Source of the DNA: Clavelina lepadiformis
Lineage: Eukaryota; Chordata; Ascidiacea; Aplousobranchia; Clavelinidae
DNA length: 64,000 bases
Direction of reading: 5' to 3'
Assembly: GCF_947623445.1 (NCBI RefSeq)
Contig: NC_135245.1
Coordinates: 441,501 to 505,500 of the forward strand
Of this stretch, positions 1 through 15,076 are shown piece after piece. Made by a program: the position numbers and the translations under genes. A model generated the notes under the pieces. It was not told the origin of the DNA. It ran no database searches and saw nothing but the letters and a program-made list of their open reading frames with translations. Position 1 is the stretch's first letter, and the number at the start of each line of letters is the position of its first letter.

Positions 1-2326
<2,326 letters not shown>

Positions 2327-2359
2327 AGACGGTTATTTTTCTGTTAACTCTAGAAATGC

Positions 2360-2365
2360 TAATAA
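2360..2365 (+). terminator. TSTD2 polyadenylation signal
   Basis: AATAAA lies 34 bases after the TSTD2 stop codon. Confidence 0.6.
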
Positions 2366-4574
2366 ACAAGGATTCCTTGTGAGCATCGAGAAATGACTTG
2401 AAGAGCAGGAAGGGAGCAGCAAGTGAATGGAACATGCATTGGTTTTGTAAGTTCAGGGCAATACTCTTTTGAACTAGGCCTTACATAAGTTATCCAGCTG
2501 ATTGGGGATTATTCGAAAAATTAATATTAGAGCCAAGAAAGCAGCAAACATTTCCAATTTCATATCGCATTGAAAATGAATTAAGCAAAGCTCCAATCTC
2601 CTCCTAGTTTCTTGCCTCTGTATTATTTTTTGATTCTTGAGAAAAAACAAAATTGTTGTCTGTCATTGCCAGTTAATGACTGAAGCTGTTGGTTAAAGTC
2701 CAATAAAATTTTAAGGTGCTGTCTGTGTGCCACAAACTTATCAAATACAGTGTCATGGAACTTACCAAATACTGCGACTGGTCACCATTAACTTACAGTG
2801 TCATGTGTGCCAAATAATGTGTCATGGAAAATGAGAGAAGACAGAATCAAAGAAAAAATTTTGATGGTTAAAACCTCAACAAATTCTAAAGAGGGGTGAA
2901 ATAATATCATAGCAAATACCACCCAAGTAAGAAACGAGTTGGACCAATTGAAATGTTTACTCGTAATTGGCATTAGCATGTTCCCCGTCAAAATCCTCCA
3001 ATCTGTGAGTTGGAGAAATAAAAAACACTGATCTCCAAGATGAGTTCACAGCTGATCATACCAAAACTCAGTAGTCCCAGTTTCACTGAAAATCTCTACT
3101 TCTGTCAAATTCTCATAATCTGCAACAATCAAAGTGAAGCGAGTAGCTTCCAACTTCTTCATCATTGCTGATCCCAGCTTGCCAGGGAGCAAGATTCTTC
3201 CTCCAGAAGTGAACCAGGTTCCCGTTTTTCACCCCTAGACTTCCTGATTTTCCCGGCGACCCAACGTGTCACTCCATGGCATTGTTGCCCAACAATCATC
3301 AGAGATGAGGAGGAAAATGATCATCAATTCCGTTTTCACTTGGAAAGCTGCCATGAGTTGATCAGCCAGTCACAATTTAAAACAAGAGAAAATAAAAAGT
3401 GGAAACTCAAAACTTTCCGAACTTGACTGTTCGTCTAATTTCTGCGCTTGCGGACAATTCTATGACCTGCCTCCACAGGGTAGGTTGTGCTGCTAAACAA
3501 CAGACTGCATTGGAGATATTTAGATTATACAAATGCTGATTGCTCGCTAGAAAATCCACCCATGAAGTTGTTATAAAACTTTCACCGCTTCCGGCTATTT
3601 CAAAGCTTTTGATTGGCTGACAGAGATTATCAGCGACACACTGTAAAAACTCAAATCAAAAATCTGTGATCCTGGCAGGATAATTATCATGATCATCCAG
3701 TCAAGACATGGCACAGTTAGACTCTTACCATCTCCAACACATTGTAAACTAAATATTTTATAAAATTCATAAAAGCAAATTACAAACACAATAGGTACGA
3801 AATGTCAAGATAAACATGGATTGTTCTTACTTAAAACAATGCTTGCATATATAAGCACAAGTAGCAAAAGTTATATATCTGGATTGCTGAATAATCTTTA
3901 AGGTAAAAATTATTAATTGCCAAAGTCTTAATTATTACAATATGTTCATATTTAGACTGCAATGAACCTTAGGCAGGTTATAAACTTGAAGCAGCAGTGA
4001 AGGCGACATCACATTGCACCTGATACCAACGTTACGTCAATCGGAATTAACGACACGGTAGAAGAATGATTGACATAAATATATGAAAGCTTAAAGCAGA
4101 AGCAGTACGAGAATTACACAAGCAAGGAAAGAAGGCACTACTGCTTGAGTATTATATAATATGACACTAGTGGAGATAATGTACCACAACAAAGGAACTT
4201 GTAAATTCCGACTATAATATACTAATTAAACACAGAAACTTTCATTCAAAAATGGTAGAAAAATGCTGGTAGAAAATTTGAGACTTCTTTAAGAAACGTG
4301 TCATAGAATATGTGAGAAATACAATATAAACACTCTGACAGTAAACTAGATACAAAAAACTTTCATTCATGGTAATAAATTTGAGACTTCTTAAATGTGA
4401 GAAATATATTAATTTTGTGCATTATCGAGGAAAAATGAAGAAAAAACTGTTCTAAATTGTCCATTTTCAAAATCCAAATAATTCCTCCACACATGTTAGC
4501 AATTGCATTAAAACTAAGGGATACATTTAAACTCAACAACTGCAGCAGTGGTGGACAACACCACAAAACAGTGA
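2366..4574. other. Intergenic, no gene seen
   Basis: Short open frames on both strands lack recognisable motifs and splice partners. The phrase GTGTCATGGAA recurs near 2750 and 2820, but no clear element was delimited. It separates the 3' ends of TSTD2 and the convergent death-domain gene. Confidence 0.5.
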
Positions 4575-7500
4575 TTAACACCTGTCTTGTGGGAACCTTG
4601 TTCTAATCAACGCTTCTTCCAGTTTGCGAATGATGTCTTCCTTGCTTGTGAACAGCTTACCTATAAAGAAATCCAGAACTTATTCATCATTGTCAGTTGA
4701 TGAAAGTTTGTAATTTCAGCAAATTTTCAACATTTAACAAACCACAGCAACATCACATAAAACTATCCGACCTTTGCCCCAAGCCTTCAGTTTCTCAAAC
4801 TTCCTCGCGTACGCGTCACTCTTATAATTGTCGTCGATGTGGTGGAGCTCCTCATCACTGAGCTGGAGTCCGATGCGAGTGAATCGATACCAATCATTGG
4901 TTGAAGGGAGCGTGCGGCAGATGAACTCATCGAAACAGTCACGTAGACCTTTTAAAACAAGCAACACATGTTGACTTGAAACATAGATATCATACTTTCC
5001 TGATACCAGGGGTAGCTACCGGTGATGTTAGGTGATGCGAGAGATGAACTTGTTTGAAATAATGTAACCACTAAAATAGCAACTACTTTGAAACCTTATA
5101 ATTATTACAAGGTTCACTATAAGCTATGCGTTTGTGAGCCACTCAATCCATGGTCTATACCTGGCTTCAAATGGCTCAGTACAAAGTGAAAATTACTTAA
5201 TAGGCAAATGGTGTCGGGGTTGCGACAATTGTGACATAACAGGGCCGTACAATGACATAATGAGTGATGAAAGTCAAGAAGTATTTGCATATATCTTAGT
5301 ATGCAAGATGTTGCACCACTGAAGCATTTCTCTTTACATTACAGTTGGTTACAATAGGTGGTTTAGCTGAGGCTAGAAAACCTATTTCTTGTGCTCATAA
5401 TAAGATAACAACACTGCAAACATCTCGGTACCTCTTTCAACACTTTTACGTGGACCACAAATGTTTACTATTCTGCTACAGATAAGATGGCGCCGAGAAA
5501 ATTAAAATTTGTTGACAAATACAGAAATTTTAAAATAACTTCCAGAATTTGGGTTGTCACAACTGTGGATTAAAGTGTCATTTTCACTCATGCGATAATA
5601 ATACTGGTCGACAACCAATTTTAAACTTTTCATTGACTCTTCGAAGAGAAGTTTGAAAGCTGTGTTGTTGCACAATGGAAATATAAAACCGTCTATTCTT
5701 TTGCTCATTCTGTTCATTTGAAAGAATGTTATGAAAGCATCAAAGTCCTTCTGGAAGCTATTCAGTACAAAGCTTACAAATGGAACATTTGCGGAGACCT
5801 CAAAGTCGTTGATATCTTGATGGGAATGCAGGGAGGATTCACGAAACATTGCTGCTTCCTGTGTTTGTGGAAAGCCGTGCTACCAAAGAGCATTATATCA
5901 GAAGAGATTGGCCTGTAAGAGAATTGTACTTAACTGGAGTGGCTAACATTGAAAACGTTCCTCTAGTAGATCCTCAGAAAATTCTCTTGCCCCTTCTTCA
6001 TACCAAGCTGGGTTTGATGAAGAGTTTTGTTAAAGCGATGGAAAGTGCAATTATAATGGGTTCGCATTTCTCTGCAAAAAGTTTCCCGGCATAAGCCAAG
6101 TAAAACTAAAAGAAGGAATCTTCGTGGGCCCTCAAATTAGAGAAGTGCTAAAGGATCCACATTTTGAAAAATCTTTGTCGAGGTTGGAATTTTGTGCTAG
6201 GCAGGCATTCAAGTGGTTGTGTGCTAGCTTTTTCGGAAATGCGAAATCGCCTTCTCTTTAGGCAGGAGTTGATGATTTGCTTGAGACTTACAGAAAAATG
6301 GGTTGCCGCATGTCCCTCAAAATGCATTTTCTGCGCTCCCACTTGAACTTCTTTCCAGAAAACCTTGGTGCAGTTAGTGACGAACAAGGTGAACGATTTC
6401 ACCAGGACATTCAAGCTTTTAAAGCTCGTTACCAAGGTTTTTGGAATGATGAGGGACTACTGCTGGATGTTATATCGTGATGACCCCAGTTATGTGTAGA
6501 AAAGAAAGTCATATGCTAAACATTTTTAAGTGCCATTTATCATAGCTGTGTATTGTTTTTAATGCTTTTTTCTGAAAACATGGATTCCACGATATCTTGA
6601 AAATGTGATGAGCTAAAGAAAAACTAAAGGCAGATTCGGAATCAGAGCAAAAAATACATTTCAAATAATATACTTGCTTTATCGTTTAAAAAAAGTGAAA
6701 TTTTGTTGACCTGTGATAATTATTGCAAAAATTCTAAAACCCTTTCCATTTCTGAAGTCATAAATGTGAGTTACTTCTCATTTGGCATCTATCATTCGTT
6801 ACGAAGACTGGACGGCAATATTGAATGTTTTATCACAATTTATCGAGTCAAGTATTGCATACAAAAAAACACAAAAATATTGTTTAGTATAAATTTAAAT
6901 TTTAAAAAAGAAATAAACAAAAAATATATCAAAAGAAACTTGCTTCTTACATTGACATGGCACAGAGCTGGTTGGTTGGTCAGACCCATATTGTGCAAAC
7001 GTGAAGTGTCCTGATCCGGGGGAAGTCCCACTTTTGCATGGAGTTCCTTGAGGTGTCAAACTCCTTCATGATAAAATTTTGCACAAGCATAGAATTGTCA
7101 GAAACACATTGATGAGACTCGTACAAATTTCACAGCATTGCATCAAAATACTAAGAAGCCACGATTATTCATTCAGCTTAAACATATCGAGCACAAGGCA
7201 ATGAGAGCAACAGACTCACCGGTTTCTTCTTTCATGGGCACGACTCTGTTGGTGATTGATCTCAGAGCTTCGAGATTTACGAACCGAAACTTCTTTCAGT
7301 CTTCTCCCATTGTCACTAACGCTCGGATAATTTGGCGCTGCAGACAGAGACGAGCTTGATGGATACTGGGAGCTTGCATCACTAGGTGGAGTGCCACATT
7401 CACGCATCTCGAGTCCCGAACCACAACTCGTCATGTAACCATTTGAATACTCGACCATTTGATGGGATGTGGGAGGAAAAACCTCATCATTCTCCTGCGA

Positions 7501-8303
7501 TGATTGGTACGAGGAGGAGCTGATGGTGACCTTCTCAACTTGGGAAGCAGTTGTTCTCTCGTACGTGACTTGTGTGTTACCAAGCTTCACCTGACGGTCT
7601 GCCATCGACATAAACTTTTCTGACAAGGATTTAACACATTGCTCTTTTGCTGCATTGTTCCTGCTCGATGGAAACGCCACCATGTGGTGACATCTTTGTG
7701 GTAAGGGACAAATATTCCTGATGTTGGTGCTAATGTTCTGGAGCATGAGGCGTTTATCGCGGCACATCGTCTCTGCTTCTCGATGGATTTCTACAATCAC
7801 TTGACGCAGTTCTACTTCTGTCTTTCTTTGCACGGAATCTCGGACCAATGTCAAAATTCGAGACAATCGTTGTAAGTCCACCTGCAAGTTATGTCAGATA
7901 TGAATTCCGATTTTTATAACACACTACAAAGGCAACTATGGAAAATCTTCATATTAGGCCTCTGCTAAGTCCAAAGTTTAGTTTATCAAAATATTATCAA
8001 GCTCAGGCCAGACGTGCACATTTTGGATCAAAATTGCACTATCAGAGCATCTGCACCTGCACGCAGAGTTAAGAAATTACCAAGAAAGTAAAACCACGTC
8101 TATCATGGGGTCTAGTGCAAATGTGCACAACCACAGGATATATTTGTATACTAGGCCCCAGCTAGTCCCCTACCTTTCCAAGTTTCTTGCACTTCCATCC
8201 AGAGCAAACACCTATTTCGCTTACTAATTGTGAAGTAATCTCATATATGAGCACTCACCATGTTCTGATTCAGCAGCAATTGTATCCCAGGAAGTGCAGC
8301 CAT
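4575..8303 (-). CDS. Death-domain protein, unrecognised chordate adaptor-like gene
   Basis: Five exons on the minus strand: 8303-8259, 7881-7220, 7030-6951, 4948-4772 and 4660-4575. They join in phase to 349 residues. The start ATG at 8303 gives MAALPGIQLLLNQNM, followed by a probably helical, charged stretch (residues 16-60). A Ser-rich, likely disordered middle follows. The last ~85 residues look like a death domain: LRDCFDEFICRTLP, DWYRFTRIGLQLSDEEL, then KAWGKGKLFTSKEDIIRKLEEAL. Death domains mediate homotypic contacts in apoptosis and innate signalling. No caspase, kinase, DED or receptor part is present, so an adaptor role is an inference. The third exon (80 bp) and the 4772 donor (GTCGGA) rest mainly on phase. 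A broken transposable element occupies the long intron 7031-4949 side, at about 5.5-6.5 kb. Confidence 0.75.
5480..6520 (+). mobile_element. Broken transposable-element relic, family unassigned
   Basis: A degraded coding stretch ends in the phrase FPENLGAVSDEQGERFHQD, which I recall as repeated in many invertebrate genomes within multi-copy proteins of unknown class. Upstream pieces (HTKLGLMKSFVKAME, KEGIFVGPQIREVLKD) match the same family. It is broken in several places, has no terminal repeats I could define, and lies in an intron of the death-domain gene on the opposite strand. Confidence 0.65.
8106..8205. repeat. Short MITE-like copy in intron 1 of the death-domain gene
   Basis: Begins GGGGTCTAGTGCAAATGTGC and contains TTTGTATACTA. 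It aligns by eye with the 103-bp element at 9440-9542, which has better preserved inverted ends. The right end is diverged. Confidence 0.5.
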
Positions 8304-9284
8304 GGTGAGAAGGAATATTCCACGGATCGAGTGAGTTGGAACTTGTTGAGTATTGGCAAGAAGACTAAGGTTAACTTAGACGACTGACCTACCACATTAG
8401 AAAAAAAGTTTGGTTATTAATAGTTATCCATCTGCCTTTGTAACCATTCTTTCTATAGTGGTATGATTAATTGTTAATGGTATTGCTGTGTCATAATGTT
8501 GATCCTTGAACTAAGGGAAGTCTTTGCACAACTAAATATTTATTATTTTGTTCATTTTTCGCCATTAACTGTGCACTGGTCTGTATTTTGTGACAGCTGT
8601 TCACCTGAGATCTACACATTTTTGATAAACCATAGAAACTCAATTATCTAAAGTTACCCTCACACAAATATTCATTAAAAGGATACACATAATTCTAAGC
8701 TGCGAATTTTTGTTTGTCGTCAAATCAAAGCGAGATGCCAACCTGACACTTTACTGCTTTAAGAAGGGACCACAAACGTAAAGTATACACATCTTATTAG
8801 TATATATATTTGACCATCAGATATTAATAATGAGGTGTAGGCTAAGTCAGTTATAACTCTTTGAATAGTATCAAGTGGCAGGCAAGCCTAATCACTACAA
8901 TGATTTTAACACATAGTAAGGATATATCATACCAGGGAAACAGTCGCAAGCATCTTAGGTTAATACTGTGAAAAATGCTTAAAGTCATCAAAGGGTTACA
9001 AATGTTAGCCTAGAAATACACTGGAAAAAGTCTTGAATAGATGCATATTTGGTTAGCCATTGTACTCCTGTACATCTGATTTAGCGCGTCTGGACAACCA
9101 AGATTTTGAAAAATCCTGCCATGAAATATAGACTGGACTTTCAGACAGTGTGGAGTAAAAATTACAATGCTAATGTTTCGAGCTATAGTTAAAGCACAAT
9201 AAAGAATAATGTTGGACAATAAAAAACTGCGCAATATCAATGATTCTTCACAGCACTCAAGTCGATTAAGTTTACAGCCAATCT

Positions 9285-9640
9285 CAAACGGTCCGACTGG
9301 AAAGTATGGCGGTTTTCGACGAGAAATTGTGCGTGCAAAGACGCAGATTTTAGCGTGATGACGCGCACTGACGTCTAACATCTTTGTTTATTTATTATAA
9401 ATCGGCGTGATAAATAAAATATTCAGCGAACATGTTGATGGGTCAGGTGCAAAAGTGTACAACCGTCTGATGCTTTTGTATACTAAACCCACGCTATCCC
9501 AATTGTTACGCCATTTGGTTGCGCATTTCTGCACTAGACCCCGTTGATGAATGTGCTTAAAAATGCCACACTTTCCACTATGGCCGCCAATACCGGTCAG
9601 CCACCGCCGGTATGGGATAACTTTCATTTACCAGCCTATT
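9285..9640. repeat. Interspersed MITE-like repeat, copy 1, interrupted
   Basis: Similar to 47503-47715: both have GGAAAGTATGG near the left, a central TATAAATCGGCGTGA/TATAAATTGGCATGA block, and GTTGATGAAT followed by a TGGCC end. The right end read in reverse (GGAAAGTGTGGC) resembles the left end, suggesting terminal inverted repeats. This copy is split by the 103-bp insert at 9440-9542. Confidence 0.55.
9440..9542. mobile_element. 103-bp MITE nested in an older repeat
   Basis: The ends are inverted (GGGTCAGGTGCAAAAGTG and the reverse of CTGCACTAGACCCC). GTTGAT occurs directly on both sides (9434-9439 and 9543-9548). The second copy of the host repeat at 47.6 kb reads straight through GTTGATGAAT, showing the empty site. 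Confidence 0.65.
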
Positions 9641-9760
9641 AAGTACTGTATTAACCAAACTGGCATAAAATGTGGCGATCATTACAAAGAACAACAACAC
9701 CAAGATTTTCGTACCAGAGCGCTTCAAGTAAATATTTCATGCTTGGCGAATAAGGTACAA

Positions 9761-9800
9761 CTAGGAGCTCAATAAGTCAACCAGGAGCTCAATAAGTCAA
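9761..9800. repeat. Two-copy 20-bp tandem repeat
   Basis: Two adjacent copies of CYAGGAGCTCAATAAGTCAA differing at one base. Confidence 0.8.
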
Positions 9801-11079
9801 CCAGGTGTAACAAAGAAACTACTGGTGAGACAGACACTTTGCTCTAAACCACTGATTAAAAAAAAAAAAAAATTTCAGGACACACGACATCAGTGCCACT
9901 GAGTATATCAAACATTTTAAAACCAAAAGTGGTCGAACTTCAAATAAGCACGGAACGGCCACCGTTATTTTTAATACCACTTCTGACTGGTGGATAAAAT
10001 ACTACACCTATTTGTAACGGTAAAAAGCAACTACCGTTGATGTTTAATCCATTGTACTTCGTAATATAGACACTTATGTTTGTAGTTACAACTGTTAGAG
10101 TGTTATCCACATTGGACACAAACCATGCTGGCGGGATGGTATCCATAGGAAATTTAGTTTTTGTGCTGTGAGTGTAGTTCGGCCTCACTCAATGAAACGA
10201 TCGAAGTTCTACGAGGATTTGTAATTAATTCTCGGAAGAGCTTCGGTCTTTTTTCTGAGATCGAAGCCAGACCTGAATCAGTTTTAAGACAACAATTCGA
10301 TGTTCTACTAAACTGTTGGTTATCTTGCTTTCATTATTCCAATAATCTTCGAAGATGTGGAAGATAAGTTGTATGAATTCTTCGCTTATATGCTGCAGGA
10401 GCGATCGACTCTTTAAAGATGTGGTTGAAACGAGGATTAGCATTACTTGGTAGAGCTAGAATAGTTCAAGTTTTGAACATTTTCAAATTCTTTTAAACAT
10501 AAATTTCAATTTTTTCCACTTTATTCCCGGTAACCTTCATCCAAACAGTTCATCCAAAGATTATGAAGAAAAAGAAATATCACGAAATGATTGAGATTGC
10601 TTTCAATGCTAGACGCTCGGTAGATGTATATATAGTCGTACGTAGTCGCCTTAAGAATAAAATGATTTTATAAACTGGTTGACGACAACATACAAGGAAA
10701 CGTTTGGAAATCACTTTTGCAAAACTTTTGCAAAACATTTGATAAACAATTTTGGGAGTTGTTTACGGATAGGTCAACATCCGCGAAATTTCGCTGAAAT
10801 AAAAACTGAAAGCAAAGTATTAGACTCACAACCATGAAAGCCTTATTACTTAGGTATCACGTAAGTCTCGTGTTAAAATACAGTCTTTCTTGGCATAAAC
10901 TAACATACACATGGCAAAGTAAAACCTGGTTTTATCGAACCAGTAACTTGTTGCAAATAATTGCGGTGCAAACTGGTTCCAACAACTGGTTTATTTTGTT
11001 GAAAAAGAATTTTACAATTTGTTAGGTGTATAATTAAGCAAAAATAAGAATGAGCAACATTTCAATGTGTTGAGTCACA

Positions 11080-11405
11080 GTAGAATGAAACTGTTGTGAT
11101 AAACTCAAGTTAAAACTTGCCCTGAGTTAGGTTCGAGTTACCTCCTGAGAAATGGCAATTAACATTAAATTAAAACTGAAATTAAGATTAGAGAAAGCGG
11201 GGAGACGACTTGAAACTTAAGAATTTTTCGCACAACTTAAACGCATCCAAACATGTTGAGTAACAAACCGTTTTAATGACGAAGTGCAAATAATCACCAA
11301 ATGACTCAATGGAGTCTTTGTCTTGGTCATAAACCGACATTTCATGTTCTGTACATCGCACAATGTTGTGGTGTTGACGTAGACATTTTTTTAAGACAAA
11401 TGAAT
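11080..11405. repeat. Duplicated upstream block, copy 1
   Basis: Shares long near-identical runs with 16795-17070 (for example AAACCGTTTTAATGACGAAG and TCTTTGTCTTGGTCATAAAC). Both copies lie about 0.7-1 kb before an MS4A-like start codon, so the duplication that made the gene pair carried upstream DNA. It may hold shared control sites. Confidence 0.8.
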
Positions 11406-12049
11406 CAGCGCAGTCGTCTATTTCTTATAACGTCACTTCCTGTTTTCTGTATTTGCTGTTTAGTTGTGGATGAAGGGATTTTTGTTTTACTTTTTGGAAC
11501 GACAGTTTGCGATTTTGTAAATGTCGAATATCTGGATATCACGGAAAACTTTAGTTTTGAAGCTGTTTGTTGCAGTTATAGTTGTTAAAGTTGTTGCTGG
11601 TGAAATTATCTTGTAAACTTTTCTGCTGTAAGATCTTCTTAAATATACTTAAAGATTACTAAAAACTTAATATCAAATCTTGAAAATGGTGCTGTGCATA
11701 ACTTTATAAACGAGTTTGTTTATTGGAGTTCTCGAGAGACTTCTTACAACAACAGTTATTTTGTGGAGTCAAATGCACTGCATTAATGGGAGGAAGTTTT
11801 GCCATTCGACCGCGTTGGTTGGATTATAATTTGTTGTTAATTATAGCGAAAATGTAAAGAAAACACATCCATTATACGTAGAACTGACATAGTTTAGATA
11901 ATAGTGAATTACAAAAGCCTTTAGGTATGTTTTACTGGTCCGTAGATACTAAAGTATCGCGTCGTTTCATCGGTCTTGCCACAATAGTTTAACATAATCA
12001 CATATTTAATATAAAAAGTTTTTTAACATTTCTTTACTTTGTTGTTGCC

Positions 12050-15000
12050 ATGGAAAACGACCCTCAACAAGTTTACATCGAGACCACCACTCCCCCGGTG
12101 AAAGGGATTAAGCATAAATCGGTCATATTTGGCCTTGGAGTGAGTGGAGTTACTTTGATTAAGAGGCTTCTAAGTTAAGTTCATTTAATGATCTTGAGCT
12201 TTGCATATAATTTGCTTAACTGCTTTATTAACTCTGCAAAGGTTACGGAAGTGGTATTGGGTTTAATCAGCGTAACTTTGGGCGTAATTCTATGCACCGA
12301 GGGTGACAATTTGCGGATACATAGAGGAATCCGGACGCCGGTACTTGGAGAAGGCATCTGGTGTGGAATATGGGTGAGAAGAAAAATGTTTCATGTTTGT
12401 GTTATCTTTAGTACTGACCAGTTGACCATGACGCGAATCTTTTGCCCAAATATTTATACTTTTATTGCAAAACAATGTCTCTTATTGTATATGATTTCGC
12501 CAATTAGAATTAATATCTTGTTTATTCCTTAAACAGTTTATCGTCGCTGGGTCGCTTGGTATAGCAGCAGGTTGCAAGCCTTCCGGAGTAAGAGTGGTAG
12601 GTTTCGTCAGAAAGATAATAAAATTTAACTAGACTTAAATATAGCGATAGCATATAGTTAATTCATAGCAATCATAAGAAGAAGCGTTATTAGTTTTCTA
12701 TGTTTTAGATGAACGCGCACTTGGGCTTCAGTATCTGGGGTTCGGTGATGGCCTTGGTCTTGACTAACGTTGGGTTGTATTATGTCTTGAATGTGCAGCA
12801 ACATGGGAGGAAATCTTACTATAACACTTATAAAGTCGTTTCCACGCCAACCGTAAGTTGCCTTTTTATGATAAGGCACATTCCGTATATTTAATGTTCA
12901 CCTTTTCAAACAAAGATAAATACTGTTGTATTTGAAGTATCTCCTCACACCAGGTAAAACAAACCAACATAATGCCGGCCAATCTTTTACAGTTGCTAGA
13001 AGTAAATCGTTAAAATAATGGGCTAGTCCAAAAACAAGTTGGCCTTACAGCAAAGAGTAGTTGCCAGTAAATACATTGGAGGAAATATTTGTATTAATAT
13101 ATAGCGGTTAAGCAGGTATTTCTATTAATAAATAGCAAAAAACGCAACATTATGGATGACTCAGTTATTTGGATCAAGTATGAATAGAATGTTTCGTGTG
13201 GCCGACAAATAAATAGTATCAAGTATAATATTAATACGTACTTAAGCATAGGAGTCGATCTTTCGAAATAAAATGAAATAAATGGGCGGGGGCAAATTGA
13301 AGGTTGGGGATTGCCCCAATGTTAGAGCGCAAGACAACGTTACCGTTGTTATGTATTCAGGTAATGCATCACCCCAATGCGTTTTATGAAGTGACCCACT
13401 AAAGACGCTGTCAAAGACAATTTGCCGACGTATCTGAAATACGACGCGTCAATATGGTAAAATATCAAGAGTTAAAACACATTTATTAAGCATCTTAAGT
13501 GTATAACAGAAAGATTTTCGGTTAAAAAAGTCTAGACTACCTTACTGTGGTTGATGTATTTCTACTGGTTAACGTAGATGCTTATCTACAGCTCGGTTTT
13601 CGCTGTTGGCTATAGCCTAGTCTGGTACCGGTGACTGCTGTAAAAACAAGAATTCTTTACCTCTTTATATATGTTCATCTGTGACATTCCTACGCTGAAA
13701 ATAAACATTACCTGCTACTAATCACCTACCTGTTGTCCATGGAGGCGTATTCCATTCAAAACGCGTTGGCTAGCCAACCACTAGCCAACACCGTACTCCA
13801 TTCAACCCTCAGTCATCAATCGTGGTATTTTTAAATCGGTACGTCATCATGTCCGCCATCTCCGTCATAAAAGAGGCCAAATTTGTAAAGCAATTTTGGT
13901 AAAAACTGCTTAACCATAACATATTATTACAAATCCATTTTCGAGTATAATTACTGGCAATTACATTATGATTTAAGGCGAACTTGTTGTTGGACTTGCC
14001 CCTCAGTTTAACCTCTAACTTTAGATTCCTTCGACCTCGAAACAATGGCGATGTTCAGCACAATGTTCCAAGTTAGCTGTACCGGCTTTTTTCTTTAACA
14101 TTTCATGTTTAAATGAAATGTTTATGTTTGATAACACTCTGCGTAGCCGCATATAGACAGCCCATTGTACAGTGTTGCTACACCGGCCTGAAATACTAGC
14201 AAGTTGTTATCCAACGCAGTAGGCCGAGTAAGTTCTAATGTCTCGGCCAGGCTACATGCTCATCCACCTGGTGATGTCTATTTGCATTTAAACCTTAGCG
14301 TGCTTAATTTTCTCACAGTTGGTTTTGAATAATGTTTGGAATTGGAGACAATTGTGCTTTTTAGGAATTCAACGATACCTGCGTTCGTTTGCTTTGTTGA
14401 CAACATGCTTGTGCAAAAGTTTATGAATTTGCTTACTTTAAAAGCAAAGATTAAACTCAAGAAAATTAAGTTCAAGATCTAATAATTTTAGAAAATTTGG
14501 TTCTCTTAATAAAGCACAAACCAGTCTTGGTTTAATGTGGAAATGATTGCGAATTCATTAATTCAGTGATTATTCCCTTCAATTAAAAACAAACCTCTTT
14601 TTATTTTTCAGGGAGGGGAGATTCAGGATTTTGCCGCGATTATTACCATCGGCGTCGTCGCCTTCATCTTGCAGATTGTTAGCGCCGTTTGCTGCTGCTG
14701 CGCTACTCCTTATAACTGTTGTGCCTGCCCCTGCAATGAGGTAAAAACTTTGCTTTCAAAATGTAAGTCTACAAGTGCAGCGGCCTTTGTTTTCTATCCT
14801 GCAAGGTTTATACCAAACCTGATATTTATAAAGTAAGCTGTTCTCGCTTGTTCGTAGTTTTTCGATGAAGACGATCCAGCCACCCAGACCGTCCGCACTG
14901 AACAGATTTTGGCGCCACAAGGTGATTAAAGGCTCTTCTTTCGCTGCTGGCTATATTGCCGTGACACTGAATAAGACTGTTTTACAGGCGACCCAGCTGA

Positions 15001-15076
15001 TGTTTACTTGTCTCAGCACCCGCCACAAGCTGACCATCCCACCCAATTTGCTTCGAGATCATTCGCCCCACTTTAG
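12050..15076 (+). CDS. MS4A/CD20-like four-pass membrane protein
   Basis: Seven exons: 12050-12139, 12242-12373, 12537-12596, 12709-12852, 14612-14740, 14858-14921 and 14988-15076. They join in phase to 235 residues. A 26-residue cytoplasmic start (MENDPQQVYIETTTPP) is followed by four hydrophobic segments: VTEVVLGLISVTLGVIL, FIVAGSLGIAAG, LGFSIWGSVMALVLTNVGLYYV and IITIGVVAFILQIVSAV. A Cys cluster (CCCCATPYNCCACPC) lies just inside the last one and may be lipid-modified. The tail is short and polar. The GEGIWCGIWFIVAGSLGIAAG segment resembles the WG/ISGSL region of the MS4A family. Vertebrate members modulate receptors and calcium entry; the function here is unknown. Family assignment rests on topology and this motif. 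Confidence 0.85.
13068..13145. repeat. Interspersed repeat in MS4A-like intron 4, copy 1
   Basis: Resembles 36466-36555: shared GTTGCCAGTAA/GTTACCAGTAA, ATATTAATAT, GGTTAAGCAG and AAAAAACGCAA in the same order. No terminal repeats were defined. Confidence 0.5.

Larger units (their letters stand above)
8304..12049. other. Intergenic between divergent genes
   Basis: Lies between the death-domain gene start and the MS4A-like gene start. It holds the nested repeats at 9285-9640, a 20-bp tandem duplication near 9761, and an upstream block duplicated 5.7 kb away. No convincing coding exon was found; the short ORFs lack motifs and codon character. Confidence 0.5.

Noticed and set aside
5502-5849. 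115-codon minus-strand frame
   Set aside because: Antisense shadow of the transposable-element relic.
11301-11588. 95-codon frame upstream of the MS4A-like gene
   Set aside because: It begins in the duplicated upstream block, and the second copy of that block does not keep the frame.
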